This document shows, one piece after another, positions 42,053-51,542 of a stretch of 64,000 nucleotides of DNA (positions are counted from its first letter, which is position 1; every line of letters begins with the position of its first letter). The DNA lies in NCBI GenBank assembly GCA_910589195.1, contig CAJUTC010000002.1, positions 91,891-155,890 on the forward strand, given 5' to 3'. The stretch is from an uncultured Lachnospiraceae bacterium (lineage in GTDB: Bacteria > Bacillota > Clostridia > Lachnospirales > Lachnospiraceae). Under the pieces are notes generated by a model. That model made no database searches. It saw only the letters and a list, made by a program, of their open reading frames with translations, and was not told where the DNA came from. The position numbers and the translations under genes were made by a program.

Positions 42053-43789
42053 ATGAAACGATATCAACCATATATCAGTCCTTATATAAGCGCGTTTATC
42101 CTTGCCCCGGTTTTAATGATTACCGAAGTGCTTGGTGAGATTATGCTTCCAAAGATGATGTCACTGATTATTAATAATGGAGTGGCAAACCGGGATACTG
42201 GCTATATCCTGATGATGGGAATTGCTATGGTGCTGACGGCCATGATAATGGCGGTAGGAGGCATTGGCGGGGCATATTTTAGCGCCAAAGCATCCATCAG
42301 CTTTACCAGTGATCTGCGTCAGGATCTGTTTGAAAAGGTGCAGAAATTTTCCTTTCAAAATATTGATGATTTTTCCACCGGATCGCTGGTAACACGCCTG
42401 ACCAATGACATCCAGCAGATTCAAAATGTGACTATGATGGGTCTTCGGATGATGTTCCGCGCGCCGGGTATGCTGATTGGCGCCTTGATTATGGCATTCC
42501 TTATGAATGCCCGCCTTGCGGCCGTAATACTTGTAGTAATCCCCCTTTTAACCTTAGCCATCGCGGTGATTTTGCGGACAGCTTATCCCAGGTTTGAGGG
42601 AATGCAGAAAGCCATTGATACCTTAAACAATGGGATTCAGGAAGCGCTAACCAATGTACGGGTAATTAAATCCTTTGTCCGTGAAGACCATGAAAAAGAG
42701 AAATTTAGACAGGCCAACCATGATTTGAAAAAGGCCAGCTTAGGCGCTTTAAATGTGGTAATTACTACAATGCCGGTGATGATGCTGGCTATGAATATTA
42801 CAACATTAGCCGTAGTTTGGTATGGCGGAAATATTATTATAGACGGCGGGATGCCAGTGGGGGATTTAACGGCATTTACCACCTATATTGTGCAGATTTT
42901 AATGTCCCTGATGATGCTTTCCATGGTATTTTTGCAAAGCTCCAGAGCCATGGCATGCGTAAAACGTATCAATGAAATTATGGATGTGGAAATCGATCTG
43001 ACAGATGAACAGGCAGCTTACCCCAAGTTACAGGTTAAGGAAGGCCGTGTAGAGTTTAAGGATGTATGCTTTTCTTATGGCAAGACGAAAGACAATCTTG
43101 TATTAGAACATTTGAATATTTGCGTGGAACCAGGGCAGACAATCGGGATTATCGGGGCTACAGGAAGCGGAAAGACGTCCCTGGTACAGCTAATTCCCAG
43201 GCTTTATGACGTAACTTCCGGCCAGGTGCTGGTCGATGGGGTAGATGTGCGGGAATATTCCCTGGAGAATCTTCGAAGCGGCGTAGGTATGGTGCTGCAG
43301 AAAAATGTGCTGTTTTCCGGAACCATTGAAGAAAACCTGCGATGGGGGGATGAAGACGCTTCCATGGAAGAAATCCAAAAGGCGGCGGACAGCGCCCAGG
43401 CAGACAGCTTTATCACCGCATTTCCAAAAGGCTATAACAGTGGGATCGGGCAGGGAGGTTCCAATGTTTCCGGCGGTCAAAAGCAAAGGCTTTGTATTGC
43501 CAGGGCATTGTTAAAGAACCCCAAAATCCTGATATTGGATGACAGTACCAGTGCTGTGGATACGGCTACAGAGGCAAAGATCCGGGAATGCTTCCGGACT
43601 TCCCTAAAGAATACCACAAAATTTATTATCGCCCAAAGGATCGGTTCTGTAGAAAACGCAGATCAGATTATCGTATTAGACGAGGGGCGGATCACAGCCA
43701 TTGGCACCCACAGGGAATTGCTGAAAGACTGTGAGGCTTACCAAGAGATTTATTATTCCCAGAGGGAGAAAGAGGAGGCGGGTGCCTGA
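42053..43789 (+). CDS. heterodimeric multidrug ABC exporter, subunit with degenerate Walker B
   Basis: A 578-residue half-transporter with an N-terminal six-span domain and a C-terminal ATPase: Walker A GATGSGKTS, signature VSGGQKQRL, Walker B ILILDDSTSAVD. The residue after the Walker B Asp is Asp rather than the catalytic Glu, as in TM287, BmrC and related subunits. It therefore contributes the degenerate ATP site. The ATG at 42053 is preferred to the TTG just before. The stop overlaps the next start (TGATG), so both subunits are made together. Confidence 0.92.
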   Translation: MKRYQPYISPYISAFILAPVLMITEVLGEIMLPKMMSLIINNGVANRDTGYILMMGIAMVLTAMIMAVGGIGGAYFSAKASISFTSDLRQDLFEKVQKFSFQNIDDFSTGSLVTRLTNDIQQIQNVTMMGLRMMFRAPGMLIGALIMAFLMNARLAAVILVVIPLLTLAIAVILRTAYPRFEGMQKAIDTLNNGIQEALTNVRVIKSFVREDHEKEKFRQANHDLKKASLGALNVVITTMPVMMLAMNITTLAVVWYGGNIIIDGGMPVGDLTAFTTYIVQILMSLMMLSMVFLQSSRAMACVKRINEIMDVEIDLTDEQAAYPKLQVKEGRVEFKDVCFSYGKTKDNLVLEHLNICVEPGQTIGIIGATGSGKTSLVQLIPRLYDVTSGQVLVDGVDVREYSLENLRSGVGMVLQKNVLFSGTIEENLRWGDEDASMEEIQKAADSAQADSFITAFPKGYNSGIGQGGSNVSGGQKQRLCIARALLKNPKILILDDSTSAVDTATEAKIRECFRTSLKNTTKFIIAQRIGSVENADQIIVLDEGRITAIGTHRELLKDCEAYQEIYYSQREKEEAGA

Positions 43790-45693
43790 TGCTCGATACA
43801 GAAAAAAGAAGGGAAAGTTTAAAGCGCAGGTACGGAAACCAGGCTGCCGCCGCAGGGAGAGGGCCGGGGGGACCTGGGCCAGCTCATGGAGGCCCGGGAG
43901 GCCCTGGCGCAAGAGGGCAGCAGAGAGGACCGAAACGGATGCCAAAAGACGCAAAGCGGACGGTAGGACGGCTGTTTCATTACCTGAACGAAGAAAAGGG
44001 CAAGATGATACTGGCATTTATCTGTGTCATTATCAATACCACTACCACCTTGGCAGGTTCCTATATGCTGCGCCCTATTATTAATACATATATTGCCCCA
44101 GCGGACGGAAGCCGGGGAGATGGAGCAGGACTTGCCAGAGGCCTTTTGGCAATGGCGGCAGTCTATTTGCTCGGTGTTATTACTAGCTATTTTCAGTCTA
44201 AAATTATGCTGACCGTGGCGCAAAATGCCCTGGCAAAACTGAGAAATGATTTATTTACCAGGCTTCAGGCGCTTCCGGTGCGTTATTATGATACCAACAG
44301 CAATGGTGATATTATGAGCCGTTTTACCAATGATGTGGATACCATTGGAAATATGCTAAGCAGTACCCTGGTACAGCTTTTTTCAGGAGCTTTAAGCCTG
44401 GCGGGAACATTTTGCCTGATGGTTTACACCAATATTTATCTGACCATTATCACACTGGTTATGATACCGCTCATGATGAAGGCCGGTGGCGCGGTTGCCA
44501 GGCGGAGCCAGAAATTTTTCTCTGCTCAACAGTACTCCTTAGGCGCCCTAAACGGATATATTGAAGAAACCATAACCGGCCAGAAGGTGGTTAAAGTATT
44601 CTGCCACGAAGAAACGGCAAAAGAAGAATTTAAAATTTTAAACCAGGAGCTAAGGGATAACCAGGTAAAAGCCCAGTTCTTTGGCGGAATAATGGGACCG
44701 GTTATGGGAAACTTAAGCCAGATAAACTATTCCCTAACGGCTTGCATCGGAGGTCTTCTCTGTGTAGCAAAGGGATTTGACGTAGGCGGGTTAACCGTGT
44801 TTTTAAATTTTTCCCGGCAATTTTCCCGCCCGATTAATGAAATATCCATGCAGGTTTCCAATATATTTTCAGCGCTGGCAGGGGCGGAACGGGTATTCCA
44901 TGTTATGGATGAGGAACCAGAGCCAAAAGATGCGGAAAACGCCGTTATTTTTGATTCCATGAAGGGGCATGTGGTTTTCGATCATGTAACATTTGGATAT
45001 GTGCCGGAAAAGACGATTTTGAAACAGATCAGCCTTTACGCAAAGCCAGGCCAGAAGATTGCGTTTGTAGGTTCTACCGGAGCTGGAAAAACTACCATTA
45101 CCAATTTAATTAACCGGTTTTATGATATCCAGTCAGGCTCCATTTCCATTGACGGGGTGGAGATTCGGAAAATTAACCGGGAAAATTTGAGGAAAAATAT
45201 TGCCATGGTGCTTCAAGATACCCATTTATTTACCGGTACTGTGCGGGAAAATATCCGCTATGGAAGGTTAGATGCCACCGATGAAGAAGTGATTCAGGCC
45301 GCAAAAACGGCCTCAGCCCATTCCTTTATTATGCGTCTGCCAAATGGGTATGATACCATGCTGGAAGGGGATGGAGCCAATTTAAGCCAAGGGCAAAGGC
45401 AGCTTTTAAATATCGCCAGGGCAGCTATTTCCAAAGCGCCGATCCTGATTTTAGATGAAGCTACCAGCTCGGTGGATACCAGGACGGAAAAGCATATTGA
45501 ACACGGTATGGATCGGCTGATGGCAGATAGGACCACATTTGTAATCGCTCATCGCCTGTCCACTGTCCGCAATGCCAATGCTATTATGGTTCTGGAAAAT
45601 GGAGTGATCATTGAGCGGGGAGATCATGATGAATTGATCGCCCAAAAAGGGCGGTATTATCAGCTTTATACAGGTCTGTTGGAATTAGATTAA
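43789..45693 (+). CDS. heterodimeric multidrug ABC exporter, catalytic subunit
   Basis: A 634-residue half-transporter. A Gly/Pro/Arg-rich cytoplasmic extension of about 50 residues (RGPGGPGPAHGGPGGPG) precedes the six-span domain. The ATPase has Walker A GSTGAGKTT, Walker B ILILDEATSSVD with catalytic Glu, and a variant signature LSQGQRQ. In a heterodimer the LSQGQ would face the Asp-containing Walker B of the first subunit, completing one degenerate site, while this subunit's Glu serves the active one. Expected role: export of drugs or lipophilic compounds under MarR control. Confidence 0.92.
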   Translation: MLDTEKRRESLKRRYGNQAAAAGRGPGGPGPAHGGPGGPGARGQQRGPKRMPKDAKRTVGRLFHYLNEEKGKMILAFICVIINTTTTLAGSYMLRPIINTYIAPADGSRGDGAGLARGLLAMAAVYLLGVITSYFQSKIMLTVAQNALAKLRNDLFTRLQALPVRYYDTNSNGDIMSRFTNDVDTIGNMLSSTLVQLFSGALSLAGTFCLMVYTNIYLTIITLVMIPLMMKAGGAVARRSQKFFSAQQYSLGALNGYIEETITGQKVVKVFCHEETAKEEFKILNQELRDNQVKAQFFGGIMGPVMGNLSQINYSLTACIGGLLCVAKGFDVGGLTVFLNFSRQFSRPINEISMQVSNIFSALAGAERVFHVMDEEPEPKDAENAVIFDSMKGHVVFDHVTFGYVPEKTILKQISLYAKPGQKIAFVGSTGAGKTTITNLINRFYDIQSGSISIDGVEIRKINRENLRKNIAMVLQDTHLFTGTVRENIRYGRLDATDEEVIQAAKTASAHSFIMRLPNGYDTMLEGDGANLSQGQRQLLNIARAAISKAPILILDEATSSVDTRTEKHIEHGMDRLMADRTTFVIAHRLSTVRNANAIMVLENGVIIERGDHDELIAQKGRYYQLYTGLLELD

Positions 45694-45861
45694 TTGTTTT
45701 TTCTAATATATATTAATAAGAATAGAAAATAAATAAAAAATGATTGGAAATAATAGGAAAAAAATTAAGAAAAAATGAATAAAATTTTCACAAGCTTGTA
45801 TACAAGAACAGTTTGAAAAAAGGCCAGGCAAGATTAGAAAAAATATCAGGAAGCCTGATAC

Positions 45862-45893
45862 AAAAAATCTCATGGAATACCATGGGATTTTTT
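45862..45893. terminator. terminator
   Basis: AAAAAATCTCATGG pairs with CCATGGGATTTTTT around AATA, with one mismatch. It is the likely end of the exporter operon. Confidence 0.8.
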
Positions 45894-46195
45894 GCGTTAT
45901 AACGCCGCATCCAGCAAAATGCAACAGCCTGCGTTTTGCCGGATTTAAGAAAATAAAAAGTGTTTTTGGAAGTCATTTTCTGGCAGCGGTGGCTTTTGTA
46001 AAAAATAAAAGATGTATAAATAGTGATACATAAGCTGAAAGAATTCAGATGTGTTTTTTTAAAAAAACAATCCGCAAAATTCCGGGTTTTATATTGTGCA
46101 TATTTTAACAAAATTAGCATAAATTTATGGGGAATAAAAGGGCAAAAAATGGATAAAAAGGAATCGGAATCTGCAAATCTATAGGGAAAATTGAA

Positions 46196-46224
46196 TTGTT
46201 TACCATAAAAAATTGTGCTATACT
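46196..46224 (+). promoter_or_regulatory. rnf promoter
   Basis: TTGTTT (46196-46201), 17-bp spacer, TATACT (46219-46224), 80 bp before rnfC. Confidence 0.6.
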
Positions 46225-46304
46225 GTTAAAGATGATTTGGCCGAACAGGTCAGCGGCCAGATCAGAAAATAAGAAAAATGTTTATAGAAAGAGGGTTTGG
46301 TTAG

Positions 46305-47630
46305 ATGGGTTTGGCTACATTTAAAGGCGGCATTCATCCATATGAAGGAAAAGAGCTGTCAGAGAACAAACCGGTTCAGGAACTGCTTCCCAAAGGCGAG
46401 CTGGTATTTCCCATGTCCCAGCATATCGGCGCCCCGGCAAAGCCGCTGGTAAAAAAAGGCGATCGTGTGCTGGCAGGCCAGATAATCGGAGAAGCAGGCG
46501 GTTTTATTTCCGCTAATGTACTTTGTTCCGTATCCGGTACGGTAAAAGCAGTAGAGCCAAGGCTGGTGGTAAACGGCCAGATGGCAACAAGCGTGATTGT
46601 GGAAAATGACGGTTTGTATGAAACCATTCCCCATTTTGGGGAAGACCGGGATTATACAAAGCTTTCCAAGGAAGAGATCCGGAACATAGTAAAAGAAGCG
46701 GGCATTGTAGGCCTTGGAGGGGCAGGGTTCCCGACCCACGTAAAACTGACGCCTAAAGACGAGTCAAAGATCGACTATATTTTAGTGAATGGCGCGGAGT
46801 GCGAGCCTTATTTAACTTCAGACTATCGGATGATGTTAGAGGAGCCGGAGAAGATTGTAGGCGGGTTAAAGGTTATTTTGTCTTTATTTGACAATGCTAA
46901 AGGCGTGATTGGCATTGAAAACAATAAGCCGGAAGGAATTAAAAAGCTTCAGGAGCTGGTAAAAGATGAGCCAAGGATTGAGGTAAGGGAACTTCTTACC
47001 AAGTATCCCCAGGGCGGCGAGCGTTCTTTGATTTACGCCATTACCGGAAGGAGCGTGAATTCCTCTATGCTTCCGGCAGACGCTGGCTGCATCGTGGATA
47101 ATATTGATACGGTAATTGCGATTTACAATGCGGTTTGCAAGCAGACCCCGCTGATCCGCAAGATTATCACGGTTACGGGAGATGCGATTGCCGATCCAAG
47201 GAACTTCAGCGTAAAGCTGGGAACCAATTACCAGGAACTTTTGGAAGCGGCAGGAGGATTTAAGGAACAACCGGAAAAGATTATTTCCGGCGGCCCTATG
47301 ATGGGTATGGCATTATTTTCCATTGATGTGCCAGTGGCAAAAACTTCTTCCGCCCTTACCTGCTTTACAAAAGATATGGTAGCGGCCCAAGAGCCTACGC
47401 CATGTATCCGGTGCGGGAGATGCGTTGCCGCGTGTCCCAGCCATATTGTGCCTCCTATGATGATGAAGGCCGCTTTAAAGAACGATTGCGAAGGGTTTGA
47501 GAAGGTAAACGGCATGGAATGTATGGAGTGCGGAAGCTGCACCTTTGTATGTCCGGCCAAGCGTCCCCTTACCCAGGCATTTAAAGATATGAGAAAACAG
47601 GTTGCGGCAAACCGCAGAAAAAAGGCGTAG
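46305..47630 (+). CDS. rnfC: Rnf complex subunit RnfC
   Basis: A 441-residue peripheral subunit that passes electrons between NADH and the iron-sulfur chain of the ferredoxin:NAD oxidoreductase. A Gly-rich GLGGAGFPTHVKL segment (FMN/NADH region) and two [4Fe-4S] motifs, CIRCGRCVAACP (from Cys367) and CMECGSCTFVCP (from Cys406), are present. AGAGGG precedes the ATG. First of six genes in the order rnfCDGEAB, the arrangement of clostridial and acetogen sodium- or proton-pumping Rnf. Confidence 0.95.
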   Translation: MGLATFKGGIHPYEGKELSENKPVQELLPKGELVFPMSQHIGAPAKPLVKKGDRVLAGQIIGEAGGFISANVLCSVSGTVKAVEPRLVVNGQMATSVIVENDGLYETIPHFGEDRDYTKLSKEEIRNIVKEAGIVGLGGAGFPTHVKLTPKDESKIDYILVNGAECEPYLTSDYRMMLEEPEKIVGGLKVILSLFDNAKGVIGIENNKPEGIKKLQELVKDEPRIEVRELLTKYPQGGERSLIYAITGRSVNSSMLPADAGCIVDNIDTVIAIYNAVCKQTPLIRKIITVTGDAIADPRNFSVKLGTNYQELLEAAGGFKEQPEKIISGGPMMGMALFSIDVPVAKTSSALTCFTKDMVAAQEPTPCIRCGRCVAACPSHIVPPMMMKAALKNDCEGFEKVNGMECMECGSCTFVCPAKRPLTQAFKDMRKQVAANRRKKA

Positions 47631-47643
47631 GAGGGATTGGAAT

Positions 47644-48570
47644 ATGAGCAAATTATTAAACGTATCATCTTCCCCTCACGTTAGGGACACGGTGACAACG
47701 AAAAGTATTATGTATGATGTGCTGATCGCCATGCTTCCGGCAGCAGCCTTCGGTGTATTTCAGTTTGGCATCCATGCGTTGCTGGTGATAGTAATTACCA
47801 TGGCTGCCTGTGCGTTAAGCGAGTATGTATATGAATATGCGTTAAAAAAGCCGATTACCATTATGGATGGAAGCGCTCTGGTAACGGGCATGATCCTGGC
47901 GCTGAATATGCCGGCTGACATTCCGCTTTGGATCCCTGTGCTTGGCGGCATATTTGCTATTATTGTAGTAAAGCAGCTTTACGGCGGATTAGGGCAGAAT
48001 TTTATGAACCCGGCCCTGGCGGGACGGTGCTTTTTGCTTATTTCCTTTGCGGGAAAGATGTCCAGCTTTACTCTGGACGGATGGAGCGGGGCAACACCTC
48101 TTGCGCAGTTGAAATCCGGCCAGGCAGTGGATGTGGCTGCCATGTTTGTAGGGCGGATCCCAGGAACCATCGGGGAAGTGTCGGTGATTGCCTTGTTAAT
48201 CGGCGCTGCCTACATGGTGGTTAAGAAAGTGATTTCTTTGCGGATTCCGGTTGCGTATATCCTGACTACGGCAATTTTTGTGTTTATCTTCGGCCAGCAG
48301 GATCTGGGCTTTGTTGTAGCTCATATATGCGGCGGCGGCCTGATTTTTGGCGCGTTCTTTATGGCTACTGACTATGTGACCAGCCCCATTACCCCTAACG
48401 GCCAGATTGTGTTCGGTGTTCTTTTAGGAATTTTAACCGGATTATTCCGTTTGTTCGGCGGTTCCGCAGAAGGTGTTTCTTACGCGATTATTATCAGCAA
48501 TATGCTGGTTCCGTTAATTGAAAAGTTTACCCTTCCAACTGCATTCGGAAAGGAGGGCAAGAAATCATGA
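47644..48570 (+). CDS. rnfD: Rnf complex subunit RnfD
   Basis: A 308-residue membrane subunit with about eight to ten spans, starting MSKLLNVSSSPHVRDTVTTK. It carries the conserved DGWSGATPLAQLK segment; the Thr of SGAT there is the site for covalent FMN in RnfD/NqrB. The start at 47644 follows GGAGGGATTGG; the in-frame codons before it overlap the end of rnfC. Its stop overlaps the rnfG ATG. Confidence 0.94.
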   Translation: MSKLLNVSSSPHVRDTVTTKSIMYDVLIAMLPAAAFGVFQFGIHALLVIVITMAACALSEYVYEYALKKPITIMDGSALVTGMILALNMPADIPLWIPVLGGIFAIIVVKQLYGGLGQNFMNPALAGRCFLLISFAGKMSSFTLDGWSGATPLAQLKSGQAVDVAAMFVGRIPGTIGEVSVIALLIGAAYMVVKKVISLRIPVAYILTTAIFVFIFGQQDLGFVVAHICGGGLIFGAFFMATDYVTSPITPNGQIVFGVLLGILTGLFRLFGGSAEGVSYAIIISNMLVPLIEKFTLPTAFGKEGKKS

Positions 48571-49178
48571 GTAAAGGCGGATTTATGAAAGACGCCATGA
48601 TTTTGTGCGCCATCACATTAGTTGCGGGCGCGTGCTTAGGCGGCGTATATGAAGTGACAAAAGGCCCGATTGAGGAAGCGAACATGGCGGCAAAGGCGGC
48701 TGCTTATCAGGCTGTGCTTCCGGAGGCTTCTACCTTTGATAAGGGCAATTTAGCCGATCTGATGGATTCTGCTAACGCTCAAATCGCCGGTTTGAACTAT
48801 GGCAATGTAACCATAGATGAGGCGGTTATGGCTATGGACGGTTCCGGCGCCGAGGTTGGATATGTGGTAACCTCTACTTCTAATGACGGTTATGGCGGCG
48901 CCATTACAGTATCTGTCGGTATCCAGGCAGACGGCACGGTAAGCGGCATTGAATTTTTGACGATAACGGAAACAGCCGGCCTTGGCATGAATGCCCAGAA
49001 GCCGGAGTGGAAAGCCCAGTACGGCGGTAAAAATGTTGACGCATTTTCCGTTACGAAAAATGGGGCGTCTTCTGATAATGAAATCAATGCCATCAGCGGC
49101 GCTACTATTACAAGTAACGCGGTTACCGGCGCGGTGAATGCGGCAGTTTATTTCGCAAAGAACTGCATAACACAATAG
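48567..49178 (+). CDS. rnfG: Rnf complex subunit RnfG
   Basis: A 203-residue protein with one N-terminal membrane anchor and an external FMN-binding domain. SGATITSNAV near the C-terminus is the flavinylation motif, with FMN expected on Thr182. The ATG overlaps the rnfD stop by 4 bp. Confidence 0.94.
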   Translation: MSKGGFMKDAMILCAITLVAGACLGGVYEVTKGPIEEANMAAKAAAYQAVLPEASTFDKGNLADLMDSANAQIAGLNYGNVTIDEAVMAMDGSGAEVGYVVTSTSNDGYGGAITVSVGIQADGTVSGIEFLTITETAGLGMNAQKPEWKAQYGGKNVDAFSVTKNGASSDNEINAISGATITSNAVTGAVNAAVYFAKNCITQ

Positions 49179-49191
49179 GAGGTGGGAAGTT

Positions 49192-50016
49192 ATGAATAAA
49201 TGTGGGGAACGTTTATACAACGGTATTATTAAAGAAAACCCGACCTTCGTTCTGATGTTAGGTATGTGTCCGACCCTGGCTGTTACCACAACAGCCATCA
49301 ATGGCGTGGGTATGGGTCTGTCCACAACGGCGGTTCTGGTGTTCTCAAATTTAATTATCTCCGCTTTGCGGAAAATTATTCCGGACAGAGTCCGGATTCC
49401 GGCTTATATTGTTATTGTAGCGTCATTAGTTACCATTGTTCAGCTTCTTTTGCAGGCATTTATCCCGAGCTTGTATGAATCATTAGGAATTTATATTCCG
49501 CTGATCGTAGTAAACTGTATTATTTTAGGCCGTGCAGAGGCCTACGCGGCGAAAAACGGCGTAGTGGAATCTGCGTTTGACGGTATCGGCATGGGGCTTG
49601 GATTTACCGTTGGCTTAACCTTTATCGCCATTTTCCGTGAGATTTTAGGCGGCGGCGCAGTGTTCGGATTTGAGTTTATCCCGGAAGATTACCGGATCAC
49701 CATCTTCGGCCTGGCTCCCGGCGCGTTCTTCGTGCTGGCGATCCTGACGGCTTTGCAGAATAAGTTTAAGGCTCCTTCCGCAACCAACGGCTCCGCGCCC
49801 AAATCTGCCCTTGCCTGCGGCGGCAACTGTGCAAGCTGTTCCGGCGCGGCCTGTGCTTCTAACCATGCGGTTTTAGAAGATATCCGGGCAAAGGAAGAAG
49901 CAAAGGCAGCAGAAGCGAAAAAGGCGGCAGCGTTAAAGGCAGCGCAGGCAAAAAAAGAAGCAGAAGCAAAAAAGGCGGCTGAAGCCAAAGCGGCAGACGC
50001 AAAAGCAGAAGAGTAG
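49192..50016 (+). CDS. rnfE: Rnf complex subunit RnfE with unusual C-terminal extension
   Basis: A 274-residue subunit. The first ~205 residues are the usual six-span RnfE (NPTFVLMLGMCPTLAVTT; GMGLGFTVGLTFIAIFREIL). The remaining ~70 are an extra cytoplasmic or external tail: a Cys-rich piece (ACGGNCASCSGAAC) followed by an Ala/Lys/Glu-rich helix with repeated AKKAAALKAAQAKK-type units. Ordinary RnfE ends without this. AGGAGG precedes the ATG. The cysteines could bind a metal or cluster; the helix may be a coiled coil. Confidence 0.93.
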   Translation: MNKCGERLYNGIIKENPTFVLMLGMCPTLAVTTTAINGVGMGLSTTAVLVFSNLIISALRKIIPDRVRIPAYIVIVASLVTIVQLLLQAFIPSLYESLGIYIPLIVVNCIILGRAEAYAAKNGVVESAFDGIGMGLGFTVGLTFIAIFREILGGGAVFGFEFIPEDYRITIFGLAPGAFFVLAILTALQNKFKAPSATNGSAPKSALACGGNCASCSGAACASNHAVLEDIRAKEEAKAAEAKKAAALKAAQAKKEAEAKKAAEAKAADAKAEE

Positions 50017-50030
50017 GAGGGCCGGAGTAG

Positions 50031-50606
50031 ATGAAAGAATTAATTTTAATTATTGTAGGATCGGCTCTGGTAAACAATATTATTCTGAGCCAGTTCCAGG
50101 GTCTCTGCCCCTTCCTTGGCGTTTCCAAGAAGGTTGATACCTCCATTGGTATGGGCGGGGCTGTAATCTTTGTAATTACGTTAGCATGTATCGCAACCAA
50201 CCTGGTGTATTCTTTTGTGCTGGTGCCTTTGAAACTGGAGTATTTGCAGACCATTGCCTTTATCCTGGTAATTGCCGCGTTGGTTCAGTTTGTGGAAATG
50301 TTCTTAAAAAAGAATGTACCTTCCCTGTATCAGGCGCTGGGCGTATTCCTGCCCTTGATTACGACCAACTGTGCCGTATTAGGAGCGGCTTTAACAAACG
50401 TACAGAAAGGCTATAACTTTATTTACAGCGTAGCCAATGGTATCGGTACAGCAGTTGGTTTTACCATTGCAATTGTATTGCTGGCAAGCATCCGTGAGAG
50501 TATTGAGGACAATGACATCCCATTTAATTTCCAGGGATCTCCCATTGTACTGATTACTTCTGGCCTTATGGCAATTGCGTTCCTGGGATTTTCAGGATTG
50601 ATTTAA
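50031..50606 (+). CDS. rnfA: Rnf complex subunit RnfA
   Basis: A 191-residue six-span membrane subunit, homologous to RnfE but in inverted topology. NNIILSQFQGLCPFLGVSKK and LPLITTNCAVLGAAL contain the conserved Cys pair that, with RnfE, holds the intramembrane [2Fe-2S] cluster in solved Rnf/Nqr structures. Length is standard. It lies 14 bp after rnfE. Confidence 0.95.
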   Translation: MKELILIIVGSALVNNIILSQFQGLCPFLGVSKKVDTSIGMGGAVIFVITLACIATNLVYSFVLVPLKLEYLQTIAFILVIAALVQFVEMFLKKNVPSLYQALGVFLPLITTNCAVLGAALTNVQKGYNFIYSVANGIGTAVGFTIAIVLLASIRESIEDNDIPFNFQGSPIVLITSGLMAIAFLGFSGLI

Positions 50607-50627
50607 CCAATTGGAAGGAGGATGAAT

Positions 50628-51413
50628 ATGACAGGTTTGCTTTTAGCGGCGCTTATCATTGGTGCCATCGGTATTATTATCGGTGTACTCCTTGGAATTG
50701 CCAGTGAAGCGTTTAAAGTAGAAGTAGATGAAAGAGAAATCTTAGTCCGTGCCGAGCTGCCAGGCAATAACTGCGGCGGCTGTGGATTTCCAGGATGCGA
50801 CGGCCTGGCGGCTGCCATTGCTGCCGGTACGGCTCCTGTAAACGGCTGTCCGGTAGGCGGCGCCGCTGTGGCGGATAAGATTGCTGCTATTATGGGCGTG
50901 GAGAGCGGAAGCTCCGATAAAAAGGTGGCCTTTGTCAAGTGTAAAGGCACCTGTGATAAAACCAGGGTACAGTACCAGTACTTTGGGATAGACGACTGCA
51001 GTAAGGTTGCTGTTGTTCCAGGGGCAGGGGAAAAGGCCTGTTCCTATGGATGTATGGGATATGGAAGCTGTGTAAAAGCCTGCCAGTTTGACGCGATCCA
51101 TGTGGTGGACGGTGTAGCAGTGGTGGATAAGGAAAAATGTGTGGCCTGCGGCAAATGTGTAGCGGCCTGCCCCAACCACTTAATCCAGCTGGTTCCCTAC
51201 AAGGCTGAACATCTGGTACAGTGTTCTTCCCATGATAAAGGCAAGGATGTAAAGGCAAAATGTGATAACGGCTGTATTGGCTGTACCTTGTGTACGAAAC
51301 AGTGCGAGGCAGGAGCAATCAGCATGGATAATAATGTGGCTGTAATTGACTATACTTTATGTACTAACTGCGGTAAATGTGCAGCTAAGTGCCCCTCTAA
51401 GGTAATTCTGTAA
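50628..51413 (+). CDS. rnfB: Rnf complex subunit RnfB
   Basis: A 261-residue ferredoxin-accepting subunit. One N-terminal span, then CGGCGFPGCDG...CPVGG for one [4Fe-4S] cluster and a chain of ferredoxin-like motifs: CSYGCMGYGSCVKACQFDAI, CVACGKCVAACP, CIGCTLCTKQC and CTNCGKCAAKCP. The start is set at 50628, 6 bases after AAGGAGG; an in-frame ATG at 50622 lies directly against that site. Last gene of the operon, followed by a terminator. Confidence 0.95.
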   Translation: MTGLLLAALIIGAIGIIIGVLLGIASEAFKVEVDEREILVRAELPGNNCGGCGFPGCDGLAAAIAAGTAPVNGCPVGGAAVADKIAAIMGVESGSSDKKVAFVKCKGTCDKTRVQYQYFGIDDCSKVAVVPGAGEKACSYGCMGYGSCVKACQFDAIHVVDGVAVVDKEKCVACGKCVAACPNHLIQLVPYKAEHLVQCSSHDKGKDVKAKCDNGCIGCTLCTKQCEAGAISMDNNVAVIDYTLCTNCGKCAAKCPSKVIL

Positions 51414-51489
51414 AACAGATAGCAATTAGCGGAAATGGATGGCTTCTTTTATTTTCGAAAACAGAGAGCCTCCCTGATGCTAGAACCAG

Positions 51490-51527
51490 AAAAGCCCTTA
51501 CTACTGGTGAAAGTAGCAAGGGCTTTT
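51490..51527. terminator. terminator shared by rnf and the surface-protein gene
   Basis: AAAAGCCCTT...CTAC pairs with GTAG...AAGGGCTTTT around TGGTGAAA. It is symmetric, with A- and T-runs, between convergent rnfB (+) and the LPXTG protein (-). Confidence 0.9.
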
Positions 51528-51542
51528 CTGATTTACAAATGG

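Larger units (their letters stand above)
45694..46304. other. 611-bp AT-rich interval before rnf
   Basis: It contains the terminator at 45862-45893, an imperfect stem CCAGCAAAATGCA...TGCGTTTTGCCGG (about 45911-45941) and the rnf promoter at 46196. The remaining sequence is A-rich with no supported gene. Confidence 0.6.
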
